Shown: positions 1-10,694 of the stretch, piece after piece
Layout of the letters: every line of letters begins with the position of its first letter
Numbering within the stretch: position 1 is the stretch's first letter
DNA from: Anaeramoeba flamelloides
Lineage: Eukaryota > Metamonada > Anaeramoebidae
DNA: 64,000 bases
Direction: 5' to 3'
Assembly: GCA_027625915.1 (NCBI GenBank)
Contig: JANTQA010000009.1
Coordinates: forward strand, 1 to 64,000
Notes under the pieces: model-generated
What the model was told of the DNA's origin: nothing
Seen by the model: only the letters and a program-made list of their open reading frames with translations
Database searches by the model: none
Program-made: the position numbers and the translations under genes

Positions 1-1673
1 TTGTTAAAGATTGTTGGGCTTGAGTACCACAAAAAAACAGGGCATAGAAAAATATGATTTCTTAATAAATTTTTCTTTTCAGTGATAAAAAACCTAAAAA
101 ATTTTTCTAGATATTTTTTGTTTTCCAGATTGAAAGTTACATTAGTTTCGTCAAATATTATTATGATCATTATCCATTCGTTTTCATTATTATTCTGATT
201 ATTATCTAAAATGGTTTTGTTGTTGTTGTTGTTTTTTAATTTTGAGATTTTTTTTTGGATTGGTTCAAATATTTCAAATAAATTATCGATATTTTTACAA
301 TCAGAAAATTTAATTTGTGTTTTAGATTTAATAGCTTCTGAAATAGCCATTAATATCCGATAAAATAAGCTTTTTTCTGGATTTTCTGACTCTTCCTTTT
401 TAATGAGATTCTGTCGGAAAGAATTGTATAAAAATAAATGATGTTTTTTAAAATTCTCAAATGAATGATTTAAATTGTTTATTTTCTTTTCTTGTTCTTG
501 ATTTGTGTTTGTTTTAAGCGCTTCCGTTTGACTCATAAATATATTGTAAAAAGAATTTCTAAAAAAAATGGATTTACTCATTCTCGTTTTACCACACCCA
601 CTAGAACCAAACCAAGTAAGGTTAGTAAATTTTTGGCTTCCATGTAAATCACTTTTCATTGAAAGAAAATCTTCGATCATTCCTGTAGCTATTTCTTGCA
701 TTTCCTCTTTTCGGTTTACAAATGGAATGATTTCTTCTATATCTTTATATTGAAAGTTGCTACTAATGTCATTAAGGGACTCTAATTTAAAGTAGGAGTC
801 TTTTCTTAATTGTGTTTTTTGAAGAAATTCTTCACCCAATTTTTTTATTTTTTGCAAAACAAATTCTTTTTTTTGGTTTTTTGTGTTTTATTTTTTTTTT
901 TTAAAATTTTCTTTAGAAGAAAAAATGAAAAAATGAAATTAAAAAAAAAGAAAAGAAAGGGTTTATATATAGACGAGGAAGTTACCTTGAGTTTTGTGTT
1001 CTTGTTGGTTTTTCGTTACTTTTCCAATTGAAAGATCTTTTGTATTTTTAGTAAGCGCACTCATATTAACTCTTTCAAATTGTTTATCGATCCTGTTGTT
1101 TTCTTCTTTGATAAGTTCATTTTGCTCTTTGATTTCAAGGTTTTGTTCTTTAATAAGTTCATTTTGTTTATCAATTCTTTGGTCTTGTTTGTCTATCTGT
1201 TGGTCTTGTTTGTCGATTTGTACGTTTTGTTTGTCTATTTGTTGGTTTTGTTTGCTGATTTGTACGTTTTTTTCATCAATCCCTCTTACTGAAATAATCA
1301 TTTCGCCAATTTTTTTTTTTTTTTCATAATCTTCTTTTGCATTTTTTAAATGTTCTTTTAACTCATCAAAGTCCTCGTCAAAAATAAGTAACTCTAATTG
1401 TAATCCACGAAGTTTTTCTTGAATTTCATTACGTTCCTCTTGAATTTTTTTACGTTCCTCTTGCATTTCCTTACGTTCCTCTTGCATTTCGTCACTTTTT
1501 GCTTGCATTTCCTTACGCTTCTCTTGCATTTCGTCACGTACCTGGATCATCACATCACGTTCATTTTCAAGTTTTGTTTTTCTTTGTTCCATTTTGTTTC
1601 GTTTTGCTTTCATTTGTTTCCTTTCCTTTTTCATTTCTTCTTCCAGTTTATTGTTTCGATCCATATTCATCAT
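1..1673 (-). CDS. Crinkler-like coiled-coil P-loop NTPase, cut by window edge
   Basis: Not a named gene; recognised by domains. The first exon (about 987-1673) is a charged coiled coil. It opens with E/K/R/M-rich repeats and ends in heptads of the form IDKQNQQ. After an inferred intron the second exon (1-865) has a Walker A loop GSSGCGKTR at about 583-609 and a hydrophobic Walker B strand ending IIIFDETN at about 142-175. This matches the P-loop NTPase module of Crinkler/CR effectors, which usually powers or regulates a C-terminal nuclease or kinase; that C-terminal part lies beyond the left edge. The outer ATG is at 1673; an ATG at 1664 aligns with the start of the paralogue at 3895. The two genes diverge from a shared 2.2-kb intergenic region. 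Both exons are open throughout. Family-level call is fairly firm; effector versus internal defence role is unknown. Confidence 0.72.
866..985 (-). other. Inferred phase-1 intron, coiled coil to NTPase
   Basis: The donor is CAAG|GTAAC and the acceptor is a run of A followed by AG. Removing 120 nt keeps the frame in phase 1. The paralogue on the other strand has a phase-1 intron at the same protein position. In-frame stops lie inside the removed stretch, which supports splicing. Confidence 0.6.
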
Positions 1674-1773
1674 AAAATTTAATTTATTCAAAAAATAAAA
1701 AGAATTTATTATCGAAAAACGGAATAATAAAAATCTAAAAAATGATTAACACAGTTGAGAATTTAAAACAAGA

Positions 1774-1806
1774 AAAATCACAGAAATCACAGAAATCACA
1801 GAAACC
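1774..1806 (+). repeat. Short 9-bp tandem repeat (ACAGAAATC type)
   Basis: About three units of the 9-bp motif ATCACAGAA, ending in AGAAACC. It belongs to the dispersed family also seen at 8.0, 17.3, 18.3, 57.0 and 63.9 kb. Confidence 0.85.
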
Positions 1807-3640
1807 AAAACATATTCTTTTCAGAGTTTGGTGTAATCCGAAAATTCAAAAATGAATGATACTTATTTCGAGAAAGAGATCAGTATAATTTTATTTTGAT
1901 TTTTTCCAAAAATGATTTTCCAAAAAAGGTAAAAATTATTTCTTTTCATATTTTATCATTTAATTCCCTTTTGAAAAATCATCCAAAATAATTCGAAAAA
2001 AATTCAAAGCAATTTTTGAATTCCCTTGAATAAGAGAAAATCGAATTTTTGAATTCTTTTTGACAAAAAAAGTTCTAACAACACAAGATTTATTTTTCTT
2101 TCTTTATTGTTTTTGTTTTGAATTTAAAGACAAAATTTGATATTCAAATTTAATGTTTAGCTGAATTTATAAAGGTTTTGAAGTGTTGGTAAATCCTATA
2201 AAGATTTATTCAATGAGATTTTCAAAAGAAAAAATGTCAATTTATTTTCAAGAATTTTGAATTTCTATTAAAGCTAAAAATGACAAATAATATTTGAAAA
2301 AAAAGAGCTTTTTGAGAAATTTCTCCATTTGGGATAAAATTTAAACCCTTGGCACATTTGTAGAGAATTTTATAATCTTTTTTTTGTGATATGGAAGTCA
2401 AGTTTAGAGGGTTTTCAATTTTCACCTAAAAGGTTAAATTGGAGGAAAAAGAAAATTATTGAGAACAATTTCTTTGTTATTTTAAAACTCAATTCAAATT
2501 TGATAGAAAAATGGACGACCACACTACAATTGTTTGATATTGAAAGAAATCCATCTAATTCCTCATTCTTAAAAAAAAAAAAAGGATCATTTTTTTGAAT
2601 TTCTTAAACCAAAAAAAATTCTTTTTTGAAAAGAAAAAAAATAGCAAACTTCTCATTCTGCAAATTGATTCCAATTAGATCCTTCAATGAAAAATTTCTA
2701 AAAACCTTTACACAACCCCCAAACACAATTCTTCTTCAAACAAACAATTGGATTTTGAGAGAAACGATCCAGACAAAAAAAAACATTTATCCAAGAAAAA
2801 TCAAACCAATCCCATCTTTTGTGTATTTGGCTTGCCAAATTCTGTTCAAAATTCAATTCTTGTTCATACAATCCTTTGATTCATGGTGTTGGGGGAACTC
2901 TTCTGAATGAAAAAACAAAAACAACAAAACCAAAAAAACCAAAATAAAAAGACCACAATTTCTTTGACAGTTAAAAATTGATCTTTTTTGTTGATACAAT
3001 GGAACAATTCAAGAAACCTCAATGTCAAAATTTTCATTGGTGGTGTGATCTTTGAAGATCAGAGTTCTTTATTGAGAGTTTTTGAAATGATGATCCAATT
3101 TTTTGGCAAGATGATTTTGTGATTATTTTTCTTATTCATTTTTATGAAGATTAACAATGGTTGTTCGAATTTACTGCACCTCCAAAATTTCTTCTGTAAT
3201 TTTTCATTAAAAAATAATACACATATAAAATCATTTTTTTGGGGGATCCCAAATTTGGAGAATATTTCCATGGGACATTCCCTTTCAAAGTTTACTGTTG
3301 GGATTGAAACAAATTCTTTTTTGGAAATTCCTTCAATTGCAAACCAAGTCCTTAACCCATTTAGCCAATCAATTTTAAATTAAAATAAGAAGAGTAAAGA
3401 GTTAATCATATTTAAATAAACCAAAATGCTTCCAAACACAGCTCATTCGGATCTTATTTTGAAGAGAAAAAATAAAAATTTTATGATAAATTTAGGATTC
3501 TTTATAAAATCATAAACCACTTTTCATTCCAATTCAGCAGTAAATTTCGAAATTAAATCCCAAAAGTTGATTCAACTCAAAAAAAATCAATTATTCTTTC
3601 CTGTTTATTCAAAAAGCAATCTAATTTTTCAAAAACAAAA
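1807..3640. other. Gene-poor intergenic stretch with weak coding remnants
   Basis: AT-rich DNA between the two divergent NTPase genes. Short open stretches at 2237-2425 (minus) and 2386-3383 (plus) look vaguely protein-like, and the minus one faintly recalls the start of a TLDc domain, but none has a convincing motif or start. It probably holds the promoters of both flanking genes, though no specific element can be named. Confidence 0.4.
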
Positions 3641-3717
3641 TGACTCAATCAAATTTCTCTGAAAAAGTATCATTTATTTTTATTCTTAGAAATTTTAATG
3701 AACTGAAACAAAAGGTT

Positions 3718-3826
3718 GATGTTTCTTTGATTTCTGTGATTTCTGTGAATTTCTGTGTTTCCTTTGATTTCTGTGGTTCCTTTGGTTCCTTTGGTTTCTT
3801 TGGTTCCTTTGGTTCCTTTGGTTCCA
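3718..3826 (+). repeat. Mixed 9-bp tandem repeat (GATTTCTGT and GGTTCCTTT)
   Basis: Units of GATTTCTGT pass directly into units of GGTTCCTTT without loss of the 9-bp register, so the two repeat types are variants of one array. Opposite in strand to the array at 1774. Confidence 0.85.
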
Positions 3827-3894
3827 AAATTATCATTTTTTTTTTTATTTTCTGAATTTTTTGTTAATTTCTTTTCCAAATTTTTTATTAATCA

Positions 3895-6733
3895 TGGATC
3901 AAAGAAAAAGAACCAAGCTTGAAAAGGAACGTGACGAAATGATCGAAGTACGTCAACAAATGGAAGCAAGAAGAACAAAGCTTGAAGAAGAACAGGATGA
4001 AATGAAAAAAGAACTGAATGAAATGAAAGAAAAAAGAAACAAACTAGAAGAAGATCGTGATGAAATGAAAAAAGAACTTAATGTACTTTATGAGGAATTG
4101 GATGATTTAGAAATCAAAATAGAAGAAAAAGAGCATGATGAATTAAAATTAAGAGATACTGATTTTTGACAAGGACTTTGAAACAAAATGAAAAACAATT
4201 TAAAGAGAATGAACAGAAAAATTCAGAGAAAAGAAAATCAACAAAGAACAAAACCAACAAATCGATAAACAAGATGAACGAATAGACAAGCAAAATCAAC
4301 AAATCAAAGAACAAAACCTTCAAATAGACAAACAAAATGAACAAATCAAAGAACAAAACGAACTCAAAGAACAAAACAACAGGATCGATAAACAATTTGA
4401 AAGAGTTAATATGAATGCGCTGACAAAGAAACCAAAAGGTCTATCAATTGTCAAAGTTCCACAAAACCTTCCACAAGAACAAAAAACTCAAGGTAAGTTT
4501 CCTCTCAAATTAATATTTTTACAAAAAAAAAACACAAAAACACAACAAATCACAAACAAAACAAAAAATAACCTTTATTTTTTTTTTTTATTAATTTTAA
4601 TCTTAATCTTTTTTTTTCTTTTTTTATCAAAATGTGATTCATTTTTATTTAAAAAAAAAGAAAAAGGATTTAAATCATCAAGTTTCACTTTTATTGATCG
4701 AGAAGTGGAAATTTTAACACTTGCAAAATCTATGATTCTTGTTGAGCGATGTAAAATTTTGGAGAGTTCTGGTGAATTTTTGAAACCAACACTCTTTTTT
4801 CTCTCAAATATGTTTGGAAGTGGAAAAACATGGTTTGGATATCATTTTATAAATCAATTACGCAAAATTCTTGAAGAGACAAGCAACACATTACGAAATC
4901 CGCAAATTGCCAAACTAATAAGGGAAATCAATAGATATAATGATGAGAAAATTGATTTATTAAATTCCAAAATTGTTCTAATTGAGATGACAGATATTCC
5001 ATCATATGAAGGATTTGAAGAGTACCTAATGAAAGCAATATTTAAAGAAATAGAATTTGAGATTAGTGAAGAAATGAGAAAAGAATTGAAAAGAAATCTT
5101 GAGAAAAATTCAATCTCACTTTTTTTATTTGATGCAACCAAACATCATCACTTTTATATTTTTCTTGATGAAATTGATCAAATTGAAGAATGGGATTTTA
5201 CTAAAAATATTGGTTTTCAAACTTATATCAAAAATATAGAACAAAACCAATCAAGTAAATTAACTTTTAATCTCGTAAATCTTCAAAAATATTATTACTT
5301 TTGGAAAAAGGAATTGAAATTTTTGATAAGTTTGAAAAATTTGCATCTTTTATGTGCAGGAAAGTCTTGGAATTTTAGTTTAATCGGTCAAGGGGTTTTA
5401 AAATACAAAAATAATCGAGAAATGAGAGTTTCACCAACTGATTCTTTTAGAATTTCACTTCCCCCTTTCACCAAAGAAAATTTAATTCAACTTTTCAAGA
5501 AATCATTTATTTATTTCAATAATCAAAATACAGATAAGAAGAATTATAAGAATAAGAGTGTTACTTACTATCAATATATGTTTGGTTTAAATAATAATAA
5601 AGTAGAAAAAGAAAAAGAAAAAGAAAAAGAAAAAGAAAAAGAAAAAGAAAAAGAAAAAGAAAAAGAAAAAGAAAAAGAAAAAGAAAAAGAAAAAGAAAAA
5701 GAAAAAGAAAAAGAAAAAGAAAAAGAAAAAGAAAAAGAAAAAGAAAAAGAAGGCGAAAATGAGAAAGTTGATGAAAAAATTATAAAAAAAGAAAATGAAA
5801 ATGAAAATGAAACAGAAAATGTTAATAAAGAAATTATTAATTATTTTTTTGAACAAGTTCTGATCAAAACAGGAGGAACACCAAGAATGATTGAATGGAT
5901 CCGAGTTCTTCTTGAAGAGAAATATTATAATAGTGGAGAAAAATCCCCGCTATTTGATAATAAAAGGATTATTGATCAATTTTTAGAACAAGTTTTTATT
6001 AGAATGACTGAAACAATGGAGAGAAAAATAAGATCATTTGGTAATATTCCCGAAGACTTAATTTGTGAATATTATTTTTTGATATTTATTGGGGCACTTG
6101 GTATTTATTTTTCAACTGAAGATTTTAAATTTCAAATTCGAAATAAAAAGAATAATAAAATTGTTTCATACAATGCAATGTATCTTATTGATAAATTTAA
6201 TCTCCGTATCAAAGAAATTGAAGATATGAAAAACAACAGAAAGATTGGTAAGAAATTTAAAATCATTGTTTCTGGTTATTTAATTGAGTATCTAAGAGAT
6301 GAACCAAGATTTGAAAATGAATATAAAACAATCAACCCCTTAAAATTATTGAACATAGACGCGCCGAATGAAATAATTGATCAAGGAGAATTTTTTGAAC
6401 AAATTATTTTAAAAATTTTGGCATTCCAATTAATTATGACAAAGAATTTAAAATTATTATCTCCACATATTAATTCTTTATTTTGTGATTTAATTCAAAC
6501 CAAACAAAATGAAAAAGAAAAAAAAAAAGAAAAAAAAAAAGAAAAAAAAAAAAAAAAAAAAGAAAAAGAAAAAGAAAAAGAAAAAGAAAAAGAAAATGAA
6601 AATGAAAATGAAAATGAAAATGAATCTAATAATCAGGTAGAAAAATTTTCAAAATCAGATATTGATGATTATGTAATACCATTTAAGTTTCCATTAAATA
6701 AACCAATTATCTCTTTACAAAAAATTGAAAAAG

Positions 6734-6765
<32 letters not shown>

Positions 6766-7623
6766 AGAAGAAGAAGAAGAAGAACAACAACAAGAACAAG
6801 AACAGGAACAAGACATAAATAAATTGATTAACAAATTTAATAATCTAACAACAATGAAACAACAAAATTGGAAGTTACTTTTTAAAATTATCAAGGAAAA
6901 ATATGAACACCCAACAACTATCATTTTAAAACCAGGACCACAATCTCATTCAGCTGATTTATATTTAATTCACACAGTTAAAGAGGGAAACGCAAATATT
7001 AGATTTATTGTTCTCGCAATCCAAGCAAAAAATTATTCAACCACTACATCTTTTAATGTTTCTACTCTTCAAAAAGAAATAAAAAAAACACAACTTTTAC
7101 TTAAATACACAAAAGGGAAATTTAACATTGATCTTATTTTTCTAATTTGCATAACTAATTTAAAGCAAGGAGGTGAATTTAATAGAATATTTAAAAGAAA
7201 ATCTGACTTTTTGTATCTTCCATTATCCAAAACCAATGAATTGAACAATAAGAACATTAATGATCTTCAGAAAGAAATTCAAAAATATAAAAAATATTTT
7301 AAAAAATGTTTTGTTAATGATGAAATTCTGAAATTTTCTCCAAATTGTGTTGTGATCAAAAAAAAAAAAAAAAAAAAAAAAAAAACAAAGACAAGGCGAA
7401 TGAAGAATATGAAAAAATGCTGACAATCCCAGAAAAAATGAATCTTATATTTTTGCACCCAAATCAATTAAAATCATTTCTTGGGGAGAAATGCTATAAT
7501 GCATTAAATGATTTAAAAAAATCTAAAAAAACAATTACACGAATTTTTACACCTATAAAGGCAAAACCAAAAAAAAAAAAAAAAAAAATGATGATGAGGA
7601 AGAAAAAAAAAATAAATAAATAA
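3895..7623 (+). CDS. Crinkler-like coiled coil + NTPase + REase-fold nuclease (interrupted)
   Basis: Paralogue of the left-edge gene. Parts in order: coiled coil (3895-4492) with heptads IDKQNQQ; inferred intron; P-loop NTPase with Walker A MFGSGKTW at about 4810, Walker B FYIFLDEID at about 5150 and a conserved SPTDSFRISLPPF block at about 5431; two lysine/glutamate linkers made of GAAAAA repeats; then a domain at about 6830-7350 with HSADLYLI and, about 20 residues on, VLAIQAKNY. The latter fits the D...(E/Q)xK core of restriction-endonuclease-fold nucleases. NTPase plus REase is the classic layout of CR effectors, where the nuclease is the damaging part. The ATG at 3895 matches the paralogue. 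The frame is interrupted about four times, so the copy looks broken or mis-assembled; high similarity of surviving domains suggests this is recent. Confidence 0.7.
4493..4660 (+). other. Inferred phase-1 intron, same site as in the paralogue
   Basis: Strong donor CAAG|GTAAGT after the residues KTQ, as in the minus-strand paralogue. A poly-A run ending in AG at 4660 restores phase 1. The stretch happens to stay open, so retention is possible, but it encodes a hydrophobic and T-rich tract that does not fit either flanking domain. Confidence 0.55.
5605..5750 (+). repeat. (GAAAAA)n in-frame hexanucleotide array
   Basis: About 24 perfect copies, read as alternating Glu-Lys inside the NTPase gene. 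It separates the ATPase core from a following helical region and is likely to vary in length. Confidence 0.95.
6510..6780 (+). repeat. (GAAAAA)n / (GAAAAT)n and poly-A linker tracts
   Basis: Several imperfect GAAAAA and GAAAAT runs and a poly-A/(AGA)n run sit between the NTPase and nuclease parts. They encode EK, EN and R-rich linkers. Confidence 0.9.
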
Positions 7624-8023
7624 AAAATGGAAGAAAAAAATAAAAAATGATTAATAATATAAACCAATTCATGTTCATTTTCGAAAATTTTGAGATTATT
7701 CTAACAAGAATAATCAAAAGAAAAAGAAAAGTAAAAAAAATTAAGATATACTAAAATGAAGAAGAATAATCAAAATTAGAAACTCTGAAAGAAAAAAAAA
7801 AAAAGAAAAAAAAATTCAATATCAAAATCAACAACTGAGACATTATATGGTTTATTCCAATAAATAAATTTTTTTTTTGTTTTGGAATTGAATTTTTTTT
7901 GCAATTTTCAATTTGGAATTTGAAGAGTTGTTTGTTAGATATATATTTTAATAAAACTATTTTGGAAAAAAAGTTCAACAGGAAAACAAAAATGAAACCC
8001 ATGATTTTTGATTGGAAAATTAA
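7624..8023. other. Intergenic, nothing recognised
   Basis: A/T-rich downstream flank of the nuclease gene with poly-A runs. No gene, hairpin or repeat of note was seen. Confidence 0.5.
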
Positions 8024-8136
8024 GAGAAATCACAGAAATCACAGAAATCACAGAAATCACAGAAATCACAGAAATCACAGAAATCACAGAAATCACAGAA
8101 ATCACAGAAATCACAGAAATCACAGAAATCACAGAA
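8024..8136 (+). repeat. 9-bp tandem array, about 12 units of ACAGAAATC
   Basis: Nearly perfect 9-bp units over about 110 bp, closed by AGAAACC. Because 9 is a multiple of 3 the array is open in all frames and would read NHR repeats, but there is no gene context. Confidence 0.95.
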
Positions 8137-9670
8137 ACCTGAAAATGAAAGGAAATAAGATTTATTCCAATAAATCAAAGAAAAAATTAAACTGATTAAG
8201 GAAAAAATCAAGATTTAACACAATAATATTTTTTACAAGAATATCTTTTAATGCTAAGGTTTTTCTTTGATTCATCCGTTTCTCAAAAAATTTCTTGAAA
8301 AAATTTAACTACTTTACAGATCCCAAAGAAAATTATTTGTTCAGATCTCAATGGAAAAGGAGATATAAATTGTTTTTTTTTTTGTTGATTCAATTGATGA
8401 TGATAACAAAATGATGAATTACATTTTGGAGTTAATTTACATCTTGTTTTAATTGAAATTACTTTCCGATGTCGTGGTTGCTGTGATTCTCTTAATATGT
8501 TTCTAATTAAGGGATCATTCTCTCTCTTGGCAACAGGGCAAAAATTTAAAATATATTATTGGTGATATTATTTAGTTTCGTATTTTGTCTATTAGATCGA
8601 CAAAAAAATTAAGATCCATAAATAGACACATAAAAGAAAAAATCATTTTTGTGATCAAACTGTATTTTTCCATTTTTGAACATAAACAAATTTCTCAAAT
8701 TAAAGTGATTTCATACAGAATAAAAAGAAAAAACATTATATACTAATATTTTCATCACCATTACATTACAAATTGTATTTAATAATATAAATACGAAAGT
8801 GAAGATTGTTGTTTTTTTTTTTTAGGTTAGGGTATTTCCTTTGGATAAATAATAAATCTTATAATTGAATTTCTAATCACATGTTAGTATTATTTTAATA
8901 AGAATAATTTCCATCAATAAAATTTTTCAAACAACCTCAAAATTTAACTCAGAAATTGGTATTTTATTTTATTATTAAATTTTGCACATCTGAAATTTAA
9001 TATTTTTGTTAAGATAATTTCGAATTACCTCATTTTACTTTAAAAATTGAAAATCCCTTTTTTTTTTTTTTTCTGAAAAATATTGTGTGAGATGTTATAA
9101 AGAAACTTGTGGGCACCAACAAACAGTTTTCGAAAAAAAAACTTTTTCAAATTCTGAAAAATTTTTCATTATTTTTTTTCAATTTTTGAAAATGGGAAAT
9201 TTTACTTTTCAAAATCTTTCAGCAATTAAAAATTTCTTCCAAAGTAGATCTTACAAATTCATTGAGAAATTTTTAATTAAAAACCAATCTTATTTTAGAA
9301 TTTATTTATGGATATTAACTTCTACTATTAATATTTGTTGAGATTGGAATCGAAATATTTTTAATTAAGCTTGCAAATAAAATTATTTTTTTGTTTTTAA
9401 AAACTATACTTTCCAACATAAAAATAAAAATATTAGCCTCCATATTCATCAAATAACTTAATAAAAACCAATAACAAGATTACTTTTATTGATTGGTTTT
9501 ATCTTGGAAAGGTGTGAAATTTGAAATTTCAAAAATTAGATTCAGTATTCCGAAACTGTTTAGATGGTGTTCACTCCTCCATTTCATAACCCTAAACAGA
9601 ATTTACAAACAATTTTTTTTTTTTCAGATCTCTTTAAGATTTCATTTTTTTATTTTTTTAAAAAAAAAAT
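8137..9670. other. AT-rich, no gene seen
   Basis: About 1.5 kb of AT-rich DNA. Short open frames at 9087-9341 and 9493-9749 lack domains and composition typical of genes and are judged chance. Confidence 0.5.
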
Positions 9671-10070
9671 ACTACACGAGTGCAAAATGAATGTCTCTAT
9701 TTTTAGAGTTTTTTTGATAAAATTTGATTTTTTAGAACAAACTACTTGAATCATATCCCGTGCGCGACGGGACCAAAAACTCCAATGAAAAAAGGATCAG
9801 TCCTTTGAGAATTATGAGATTTAATGAAGGATTAATTGTGCCTGAGCGATTTTGAATTTTTGTTTCAATAATTTATTTTGAAATCTAAAAAGTGCTCAGG
9901 CACAATTATTTATTAATGAAATTAGTTAACACTCCTATATAATACCAGTTATTAATTGAAGTTTTTGGTCCCGTCGCGCACGGGATGTGACCCAAGTAGT
10001 TTGTTCTAAAAAATCAAATTTTATCAAAAAAACTCTAAAAATAGAGACATTCATTTTTCACTTGTGTAGT
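9671..10070. mobile_element. Fold-back MITE, 0.4 kb, GC-rich hairpin core
   Basis: The first ~110 bp (starting ACTACACGAGTG) return as a reverse complement in the last ~110 bp (ending CACTTGTGTAGT). Inside is a second inverted pair around TGCCTGAGC/GTGCTCAGGCA. The arms carry a GC-rich CCCGTGCGCGACGGG block that stands out from the AT background. No coding capacity. Family unknown; target duplications are not clear. Confidence 0.85.
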
Positions 10071-10694
10071 GACTGAACCAAATCTTTTCTTAAGACGAAA
10101 AATTATTTTCGAAATATCGAATTAGGTTACAGAAAATCCAAAAAGAGATGTTCTGTTTATGATTTTGGATAATCAATTTATGAAAAAATCGTTACTTCCA
10201 ATTGATGAATTCACATTCATGATATTTTCGAAAAAATTACCATAAATTTCCTCAGATACTAACTCCATCTCTAAAGTTTATTATACAATCTATTTTATTA
10301 CAAGAGAAGAATATCTTATATATAAAATTTTCATTAAATATTCAAATAACAATGTATATATAATTTTCAAGATATATATTCCTTAAGTGTCCAAATGTAC
10401 AAATCCCGATTTTGAAAAGTTTTAGATATTCCATTTTTATGATGAAAATAAATTGGTTGAGATAAAACATGTTTTCAAAATTTTCATAAATTTCTAACAC
10501 TTTTACATTATATTTCGAAACACATAACCGCTAGTTGAAAATTTTATCAGAAAAACTAATTTATTCTTAAAGATTAATTCTCAAAACACAAAATTTTTAA
10601 TCAAATCTCAATTCAAAATTTGACAAAAAATTCCAAGCTTTATTTATAACGAAAAAACACATTTTCATATCTTTGAAATTATAAATAATATTTT
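10071..10694. other. AT-rich, no gene seen
   Basis: Spacer between two fold-back elements with no open frame of note. Confidence 0.5.

Noticed and set aside
810-1682. Plus-strand hydrophobic frames rich in F, L and S
   Set aside because: They are antisense reads of the coiled-coil exon on the minus strand.
5587-5856. Minus-strand poly-Phe frame
   Set aside because: Complement of the GAAAAA array; no real protein.
7899-8195. NHR-repeat protein
   Set aside because: Product of the 9-bp array being a multiple of three; no start context or domain, and the same array is non-coding elsewhere.
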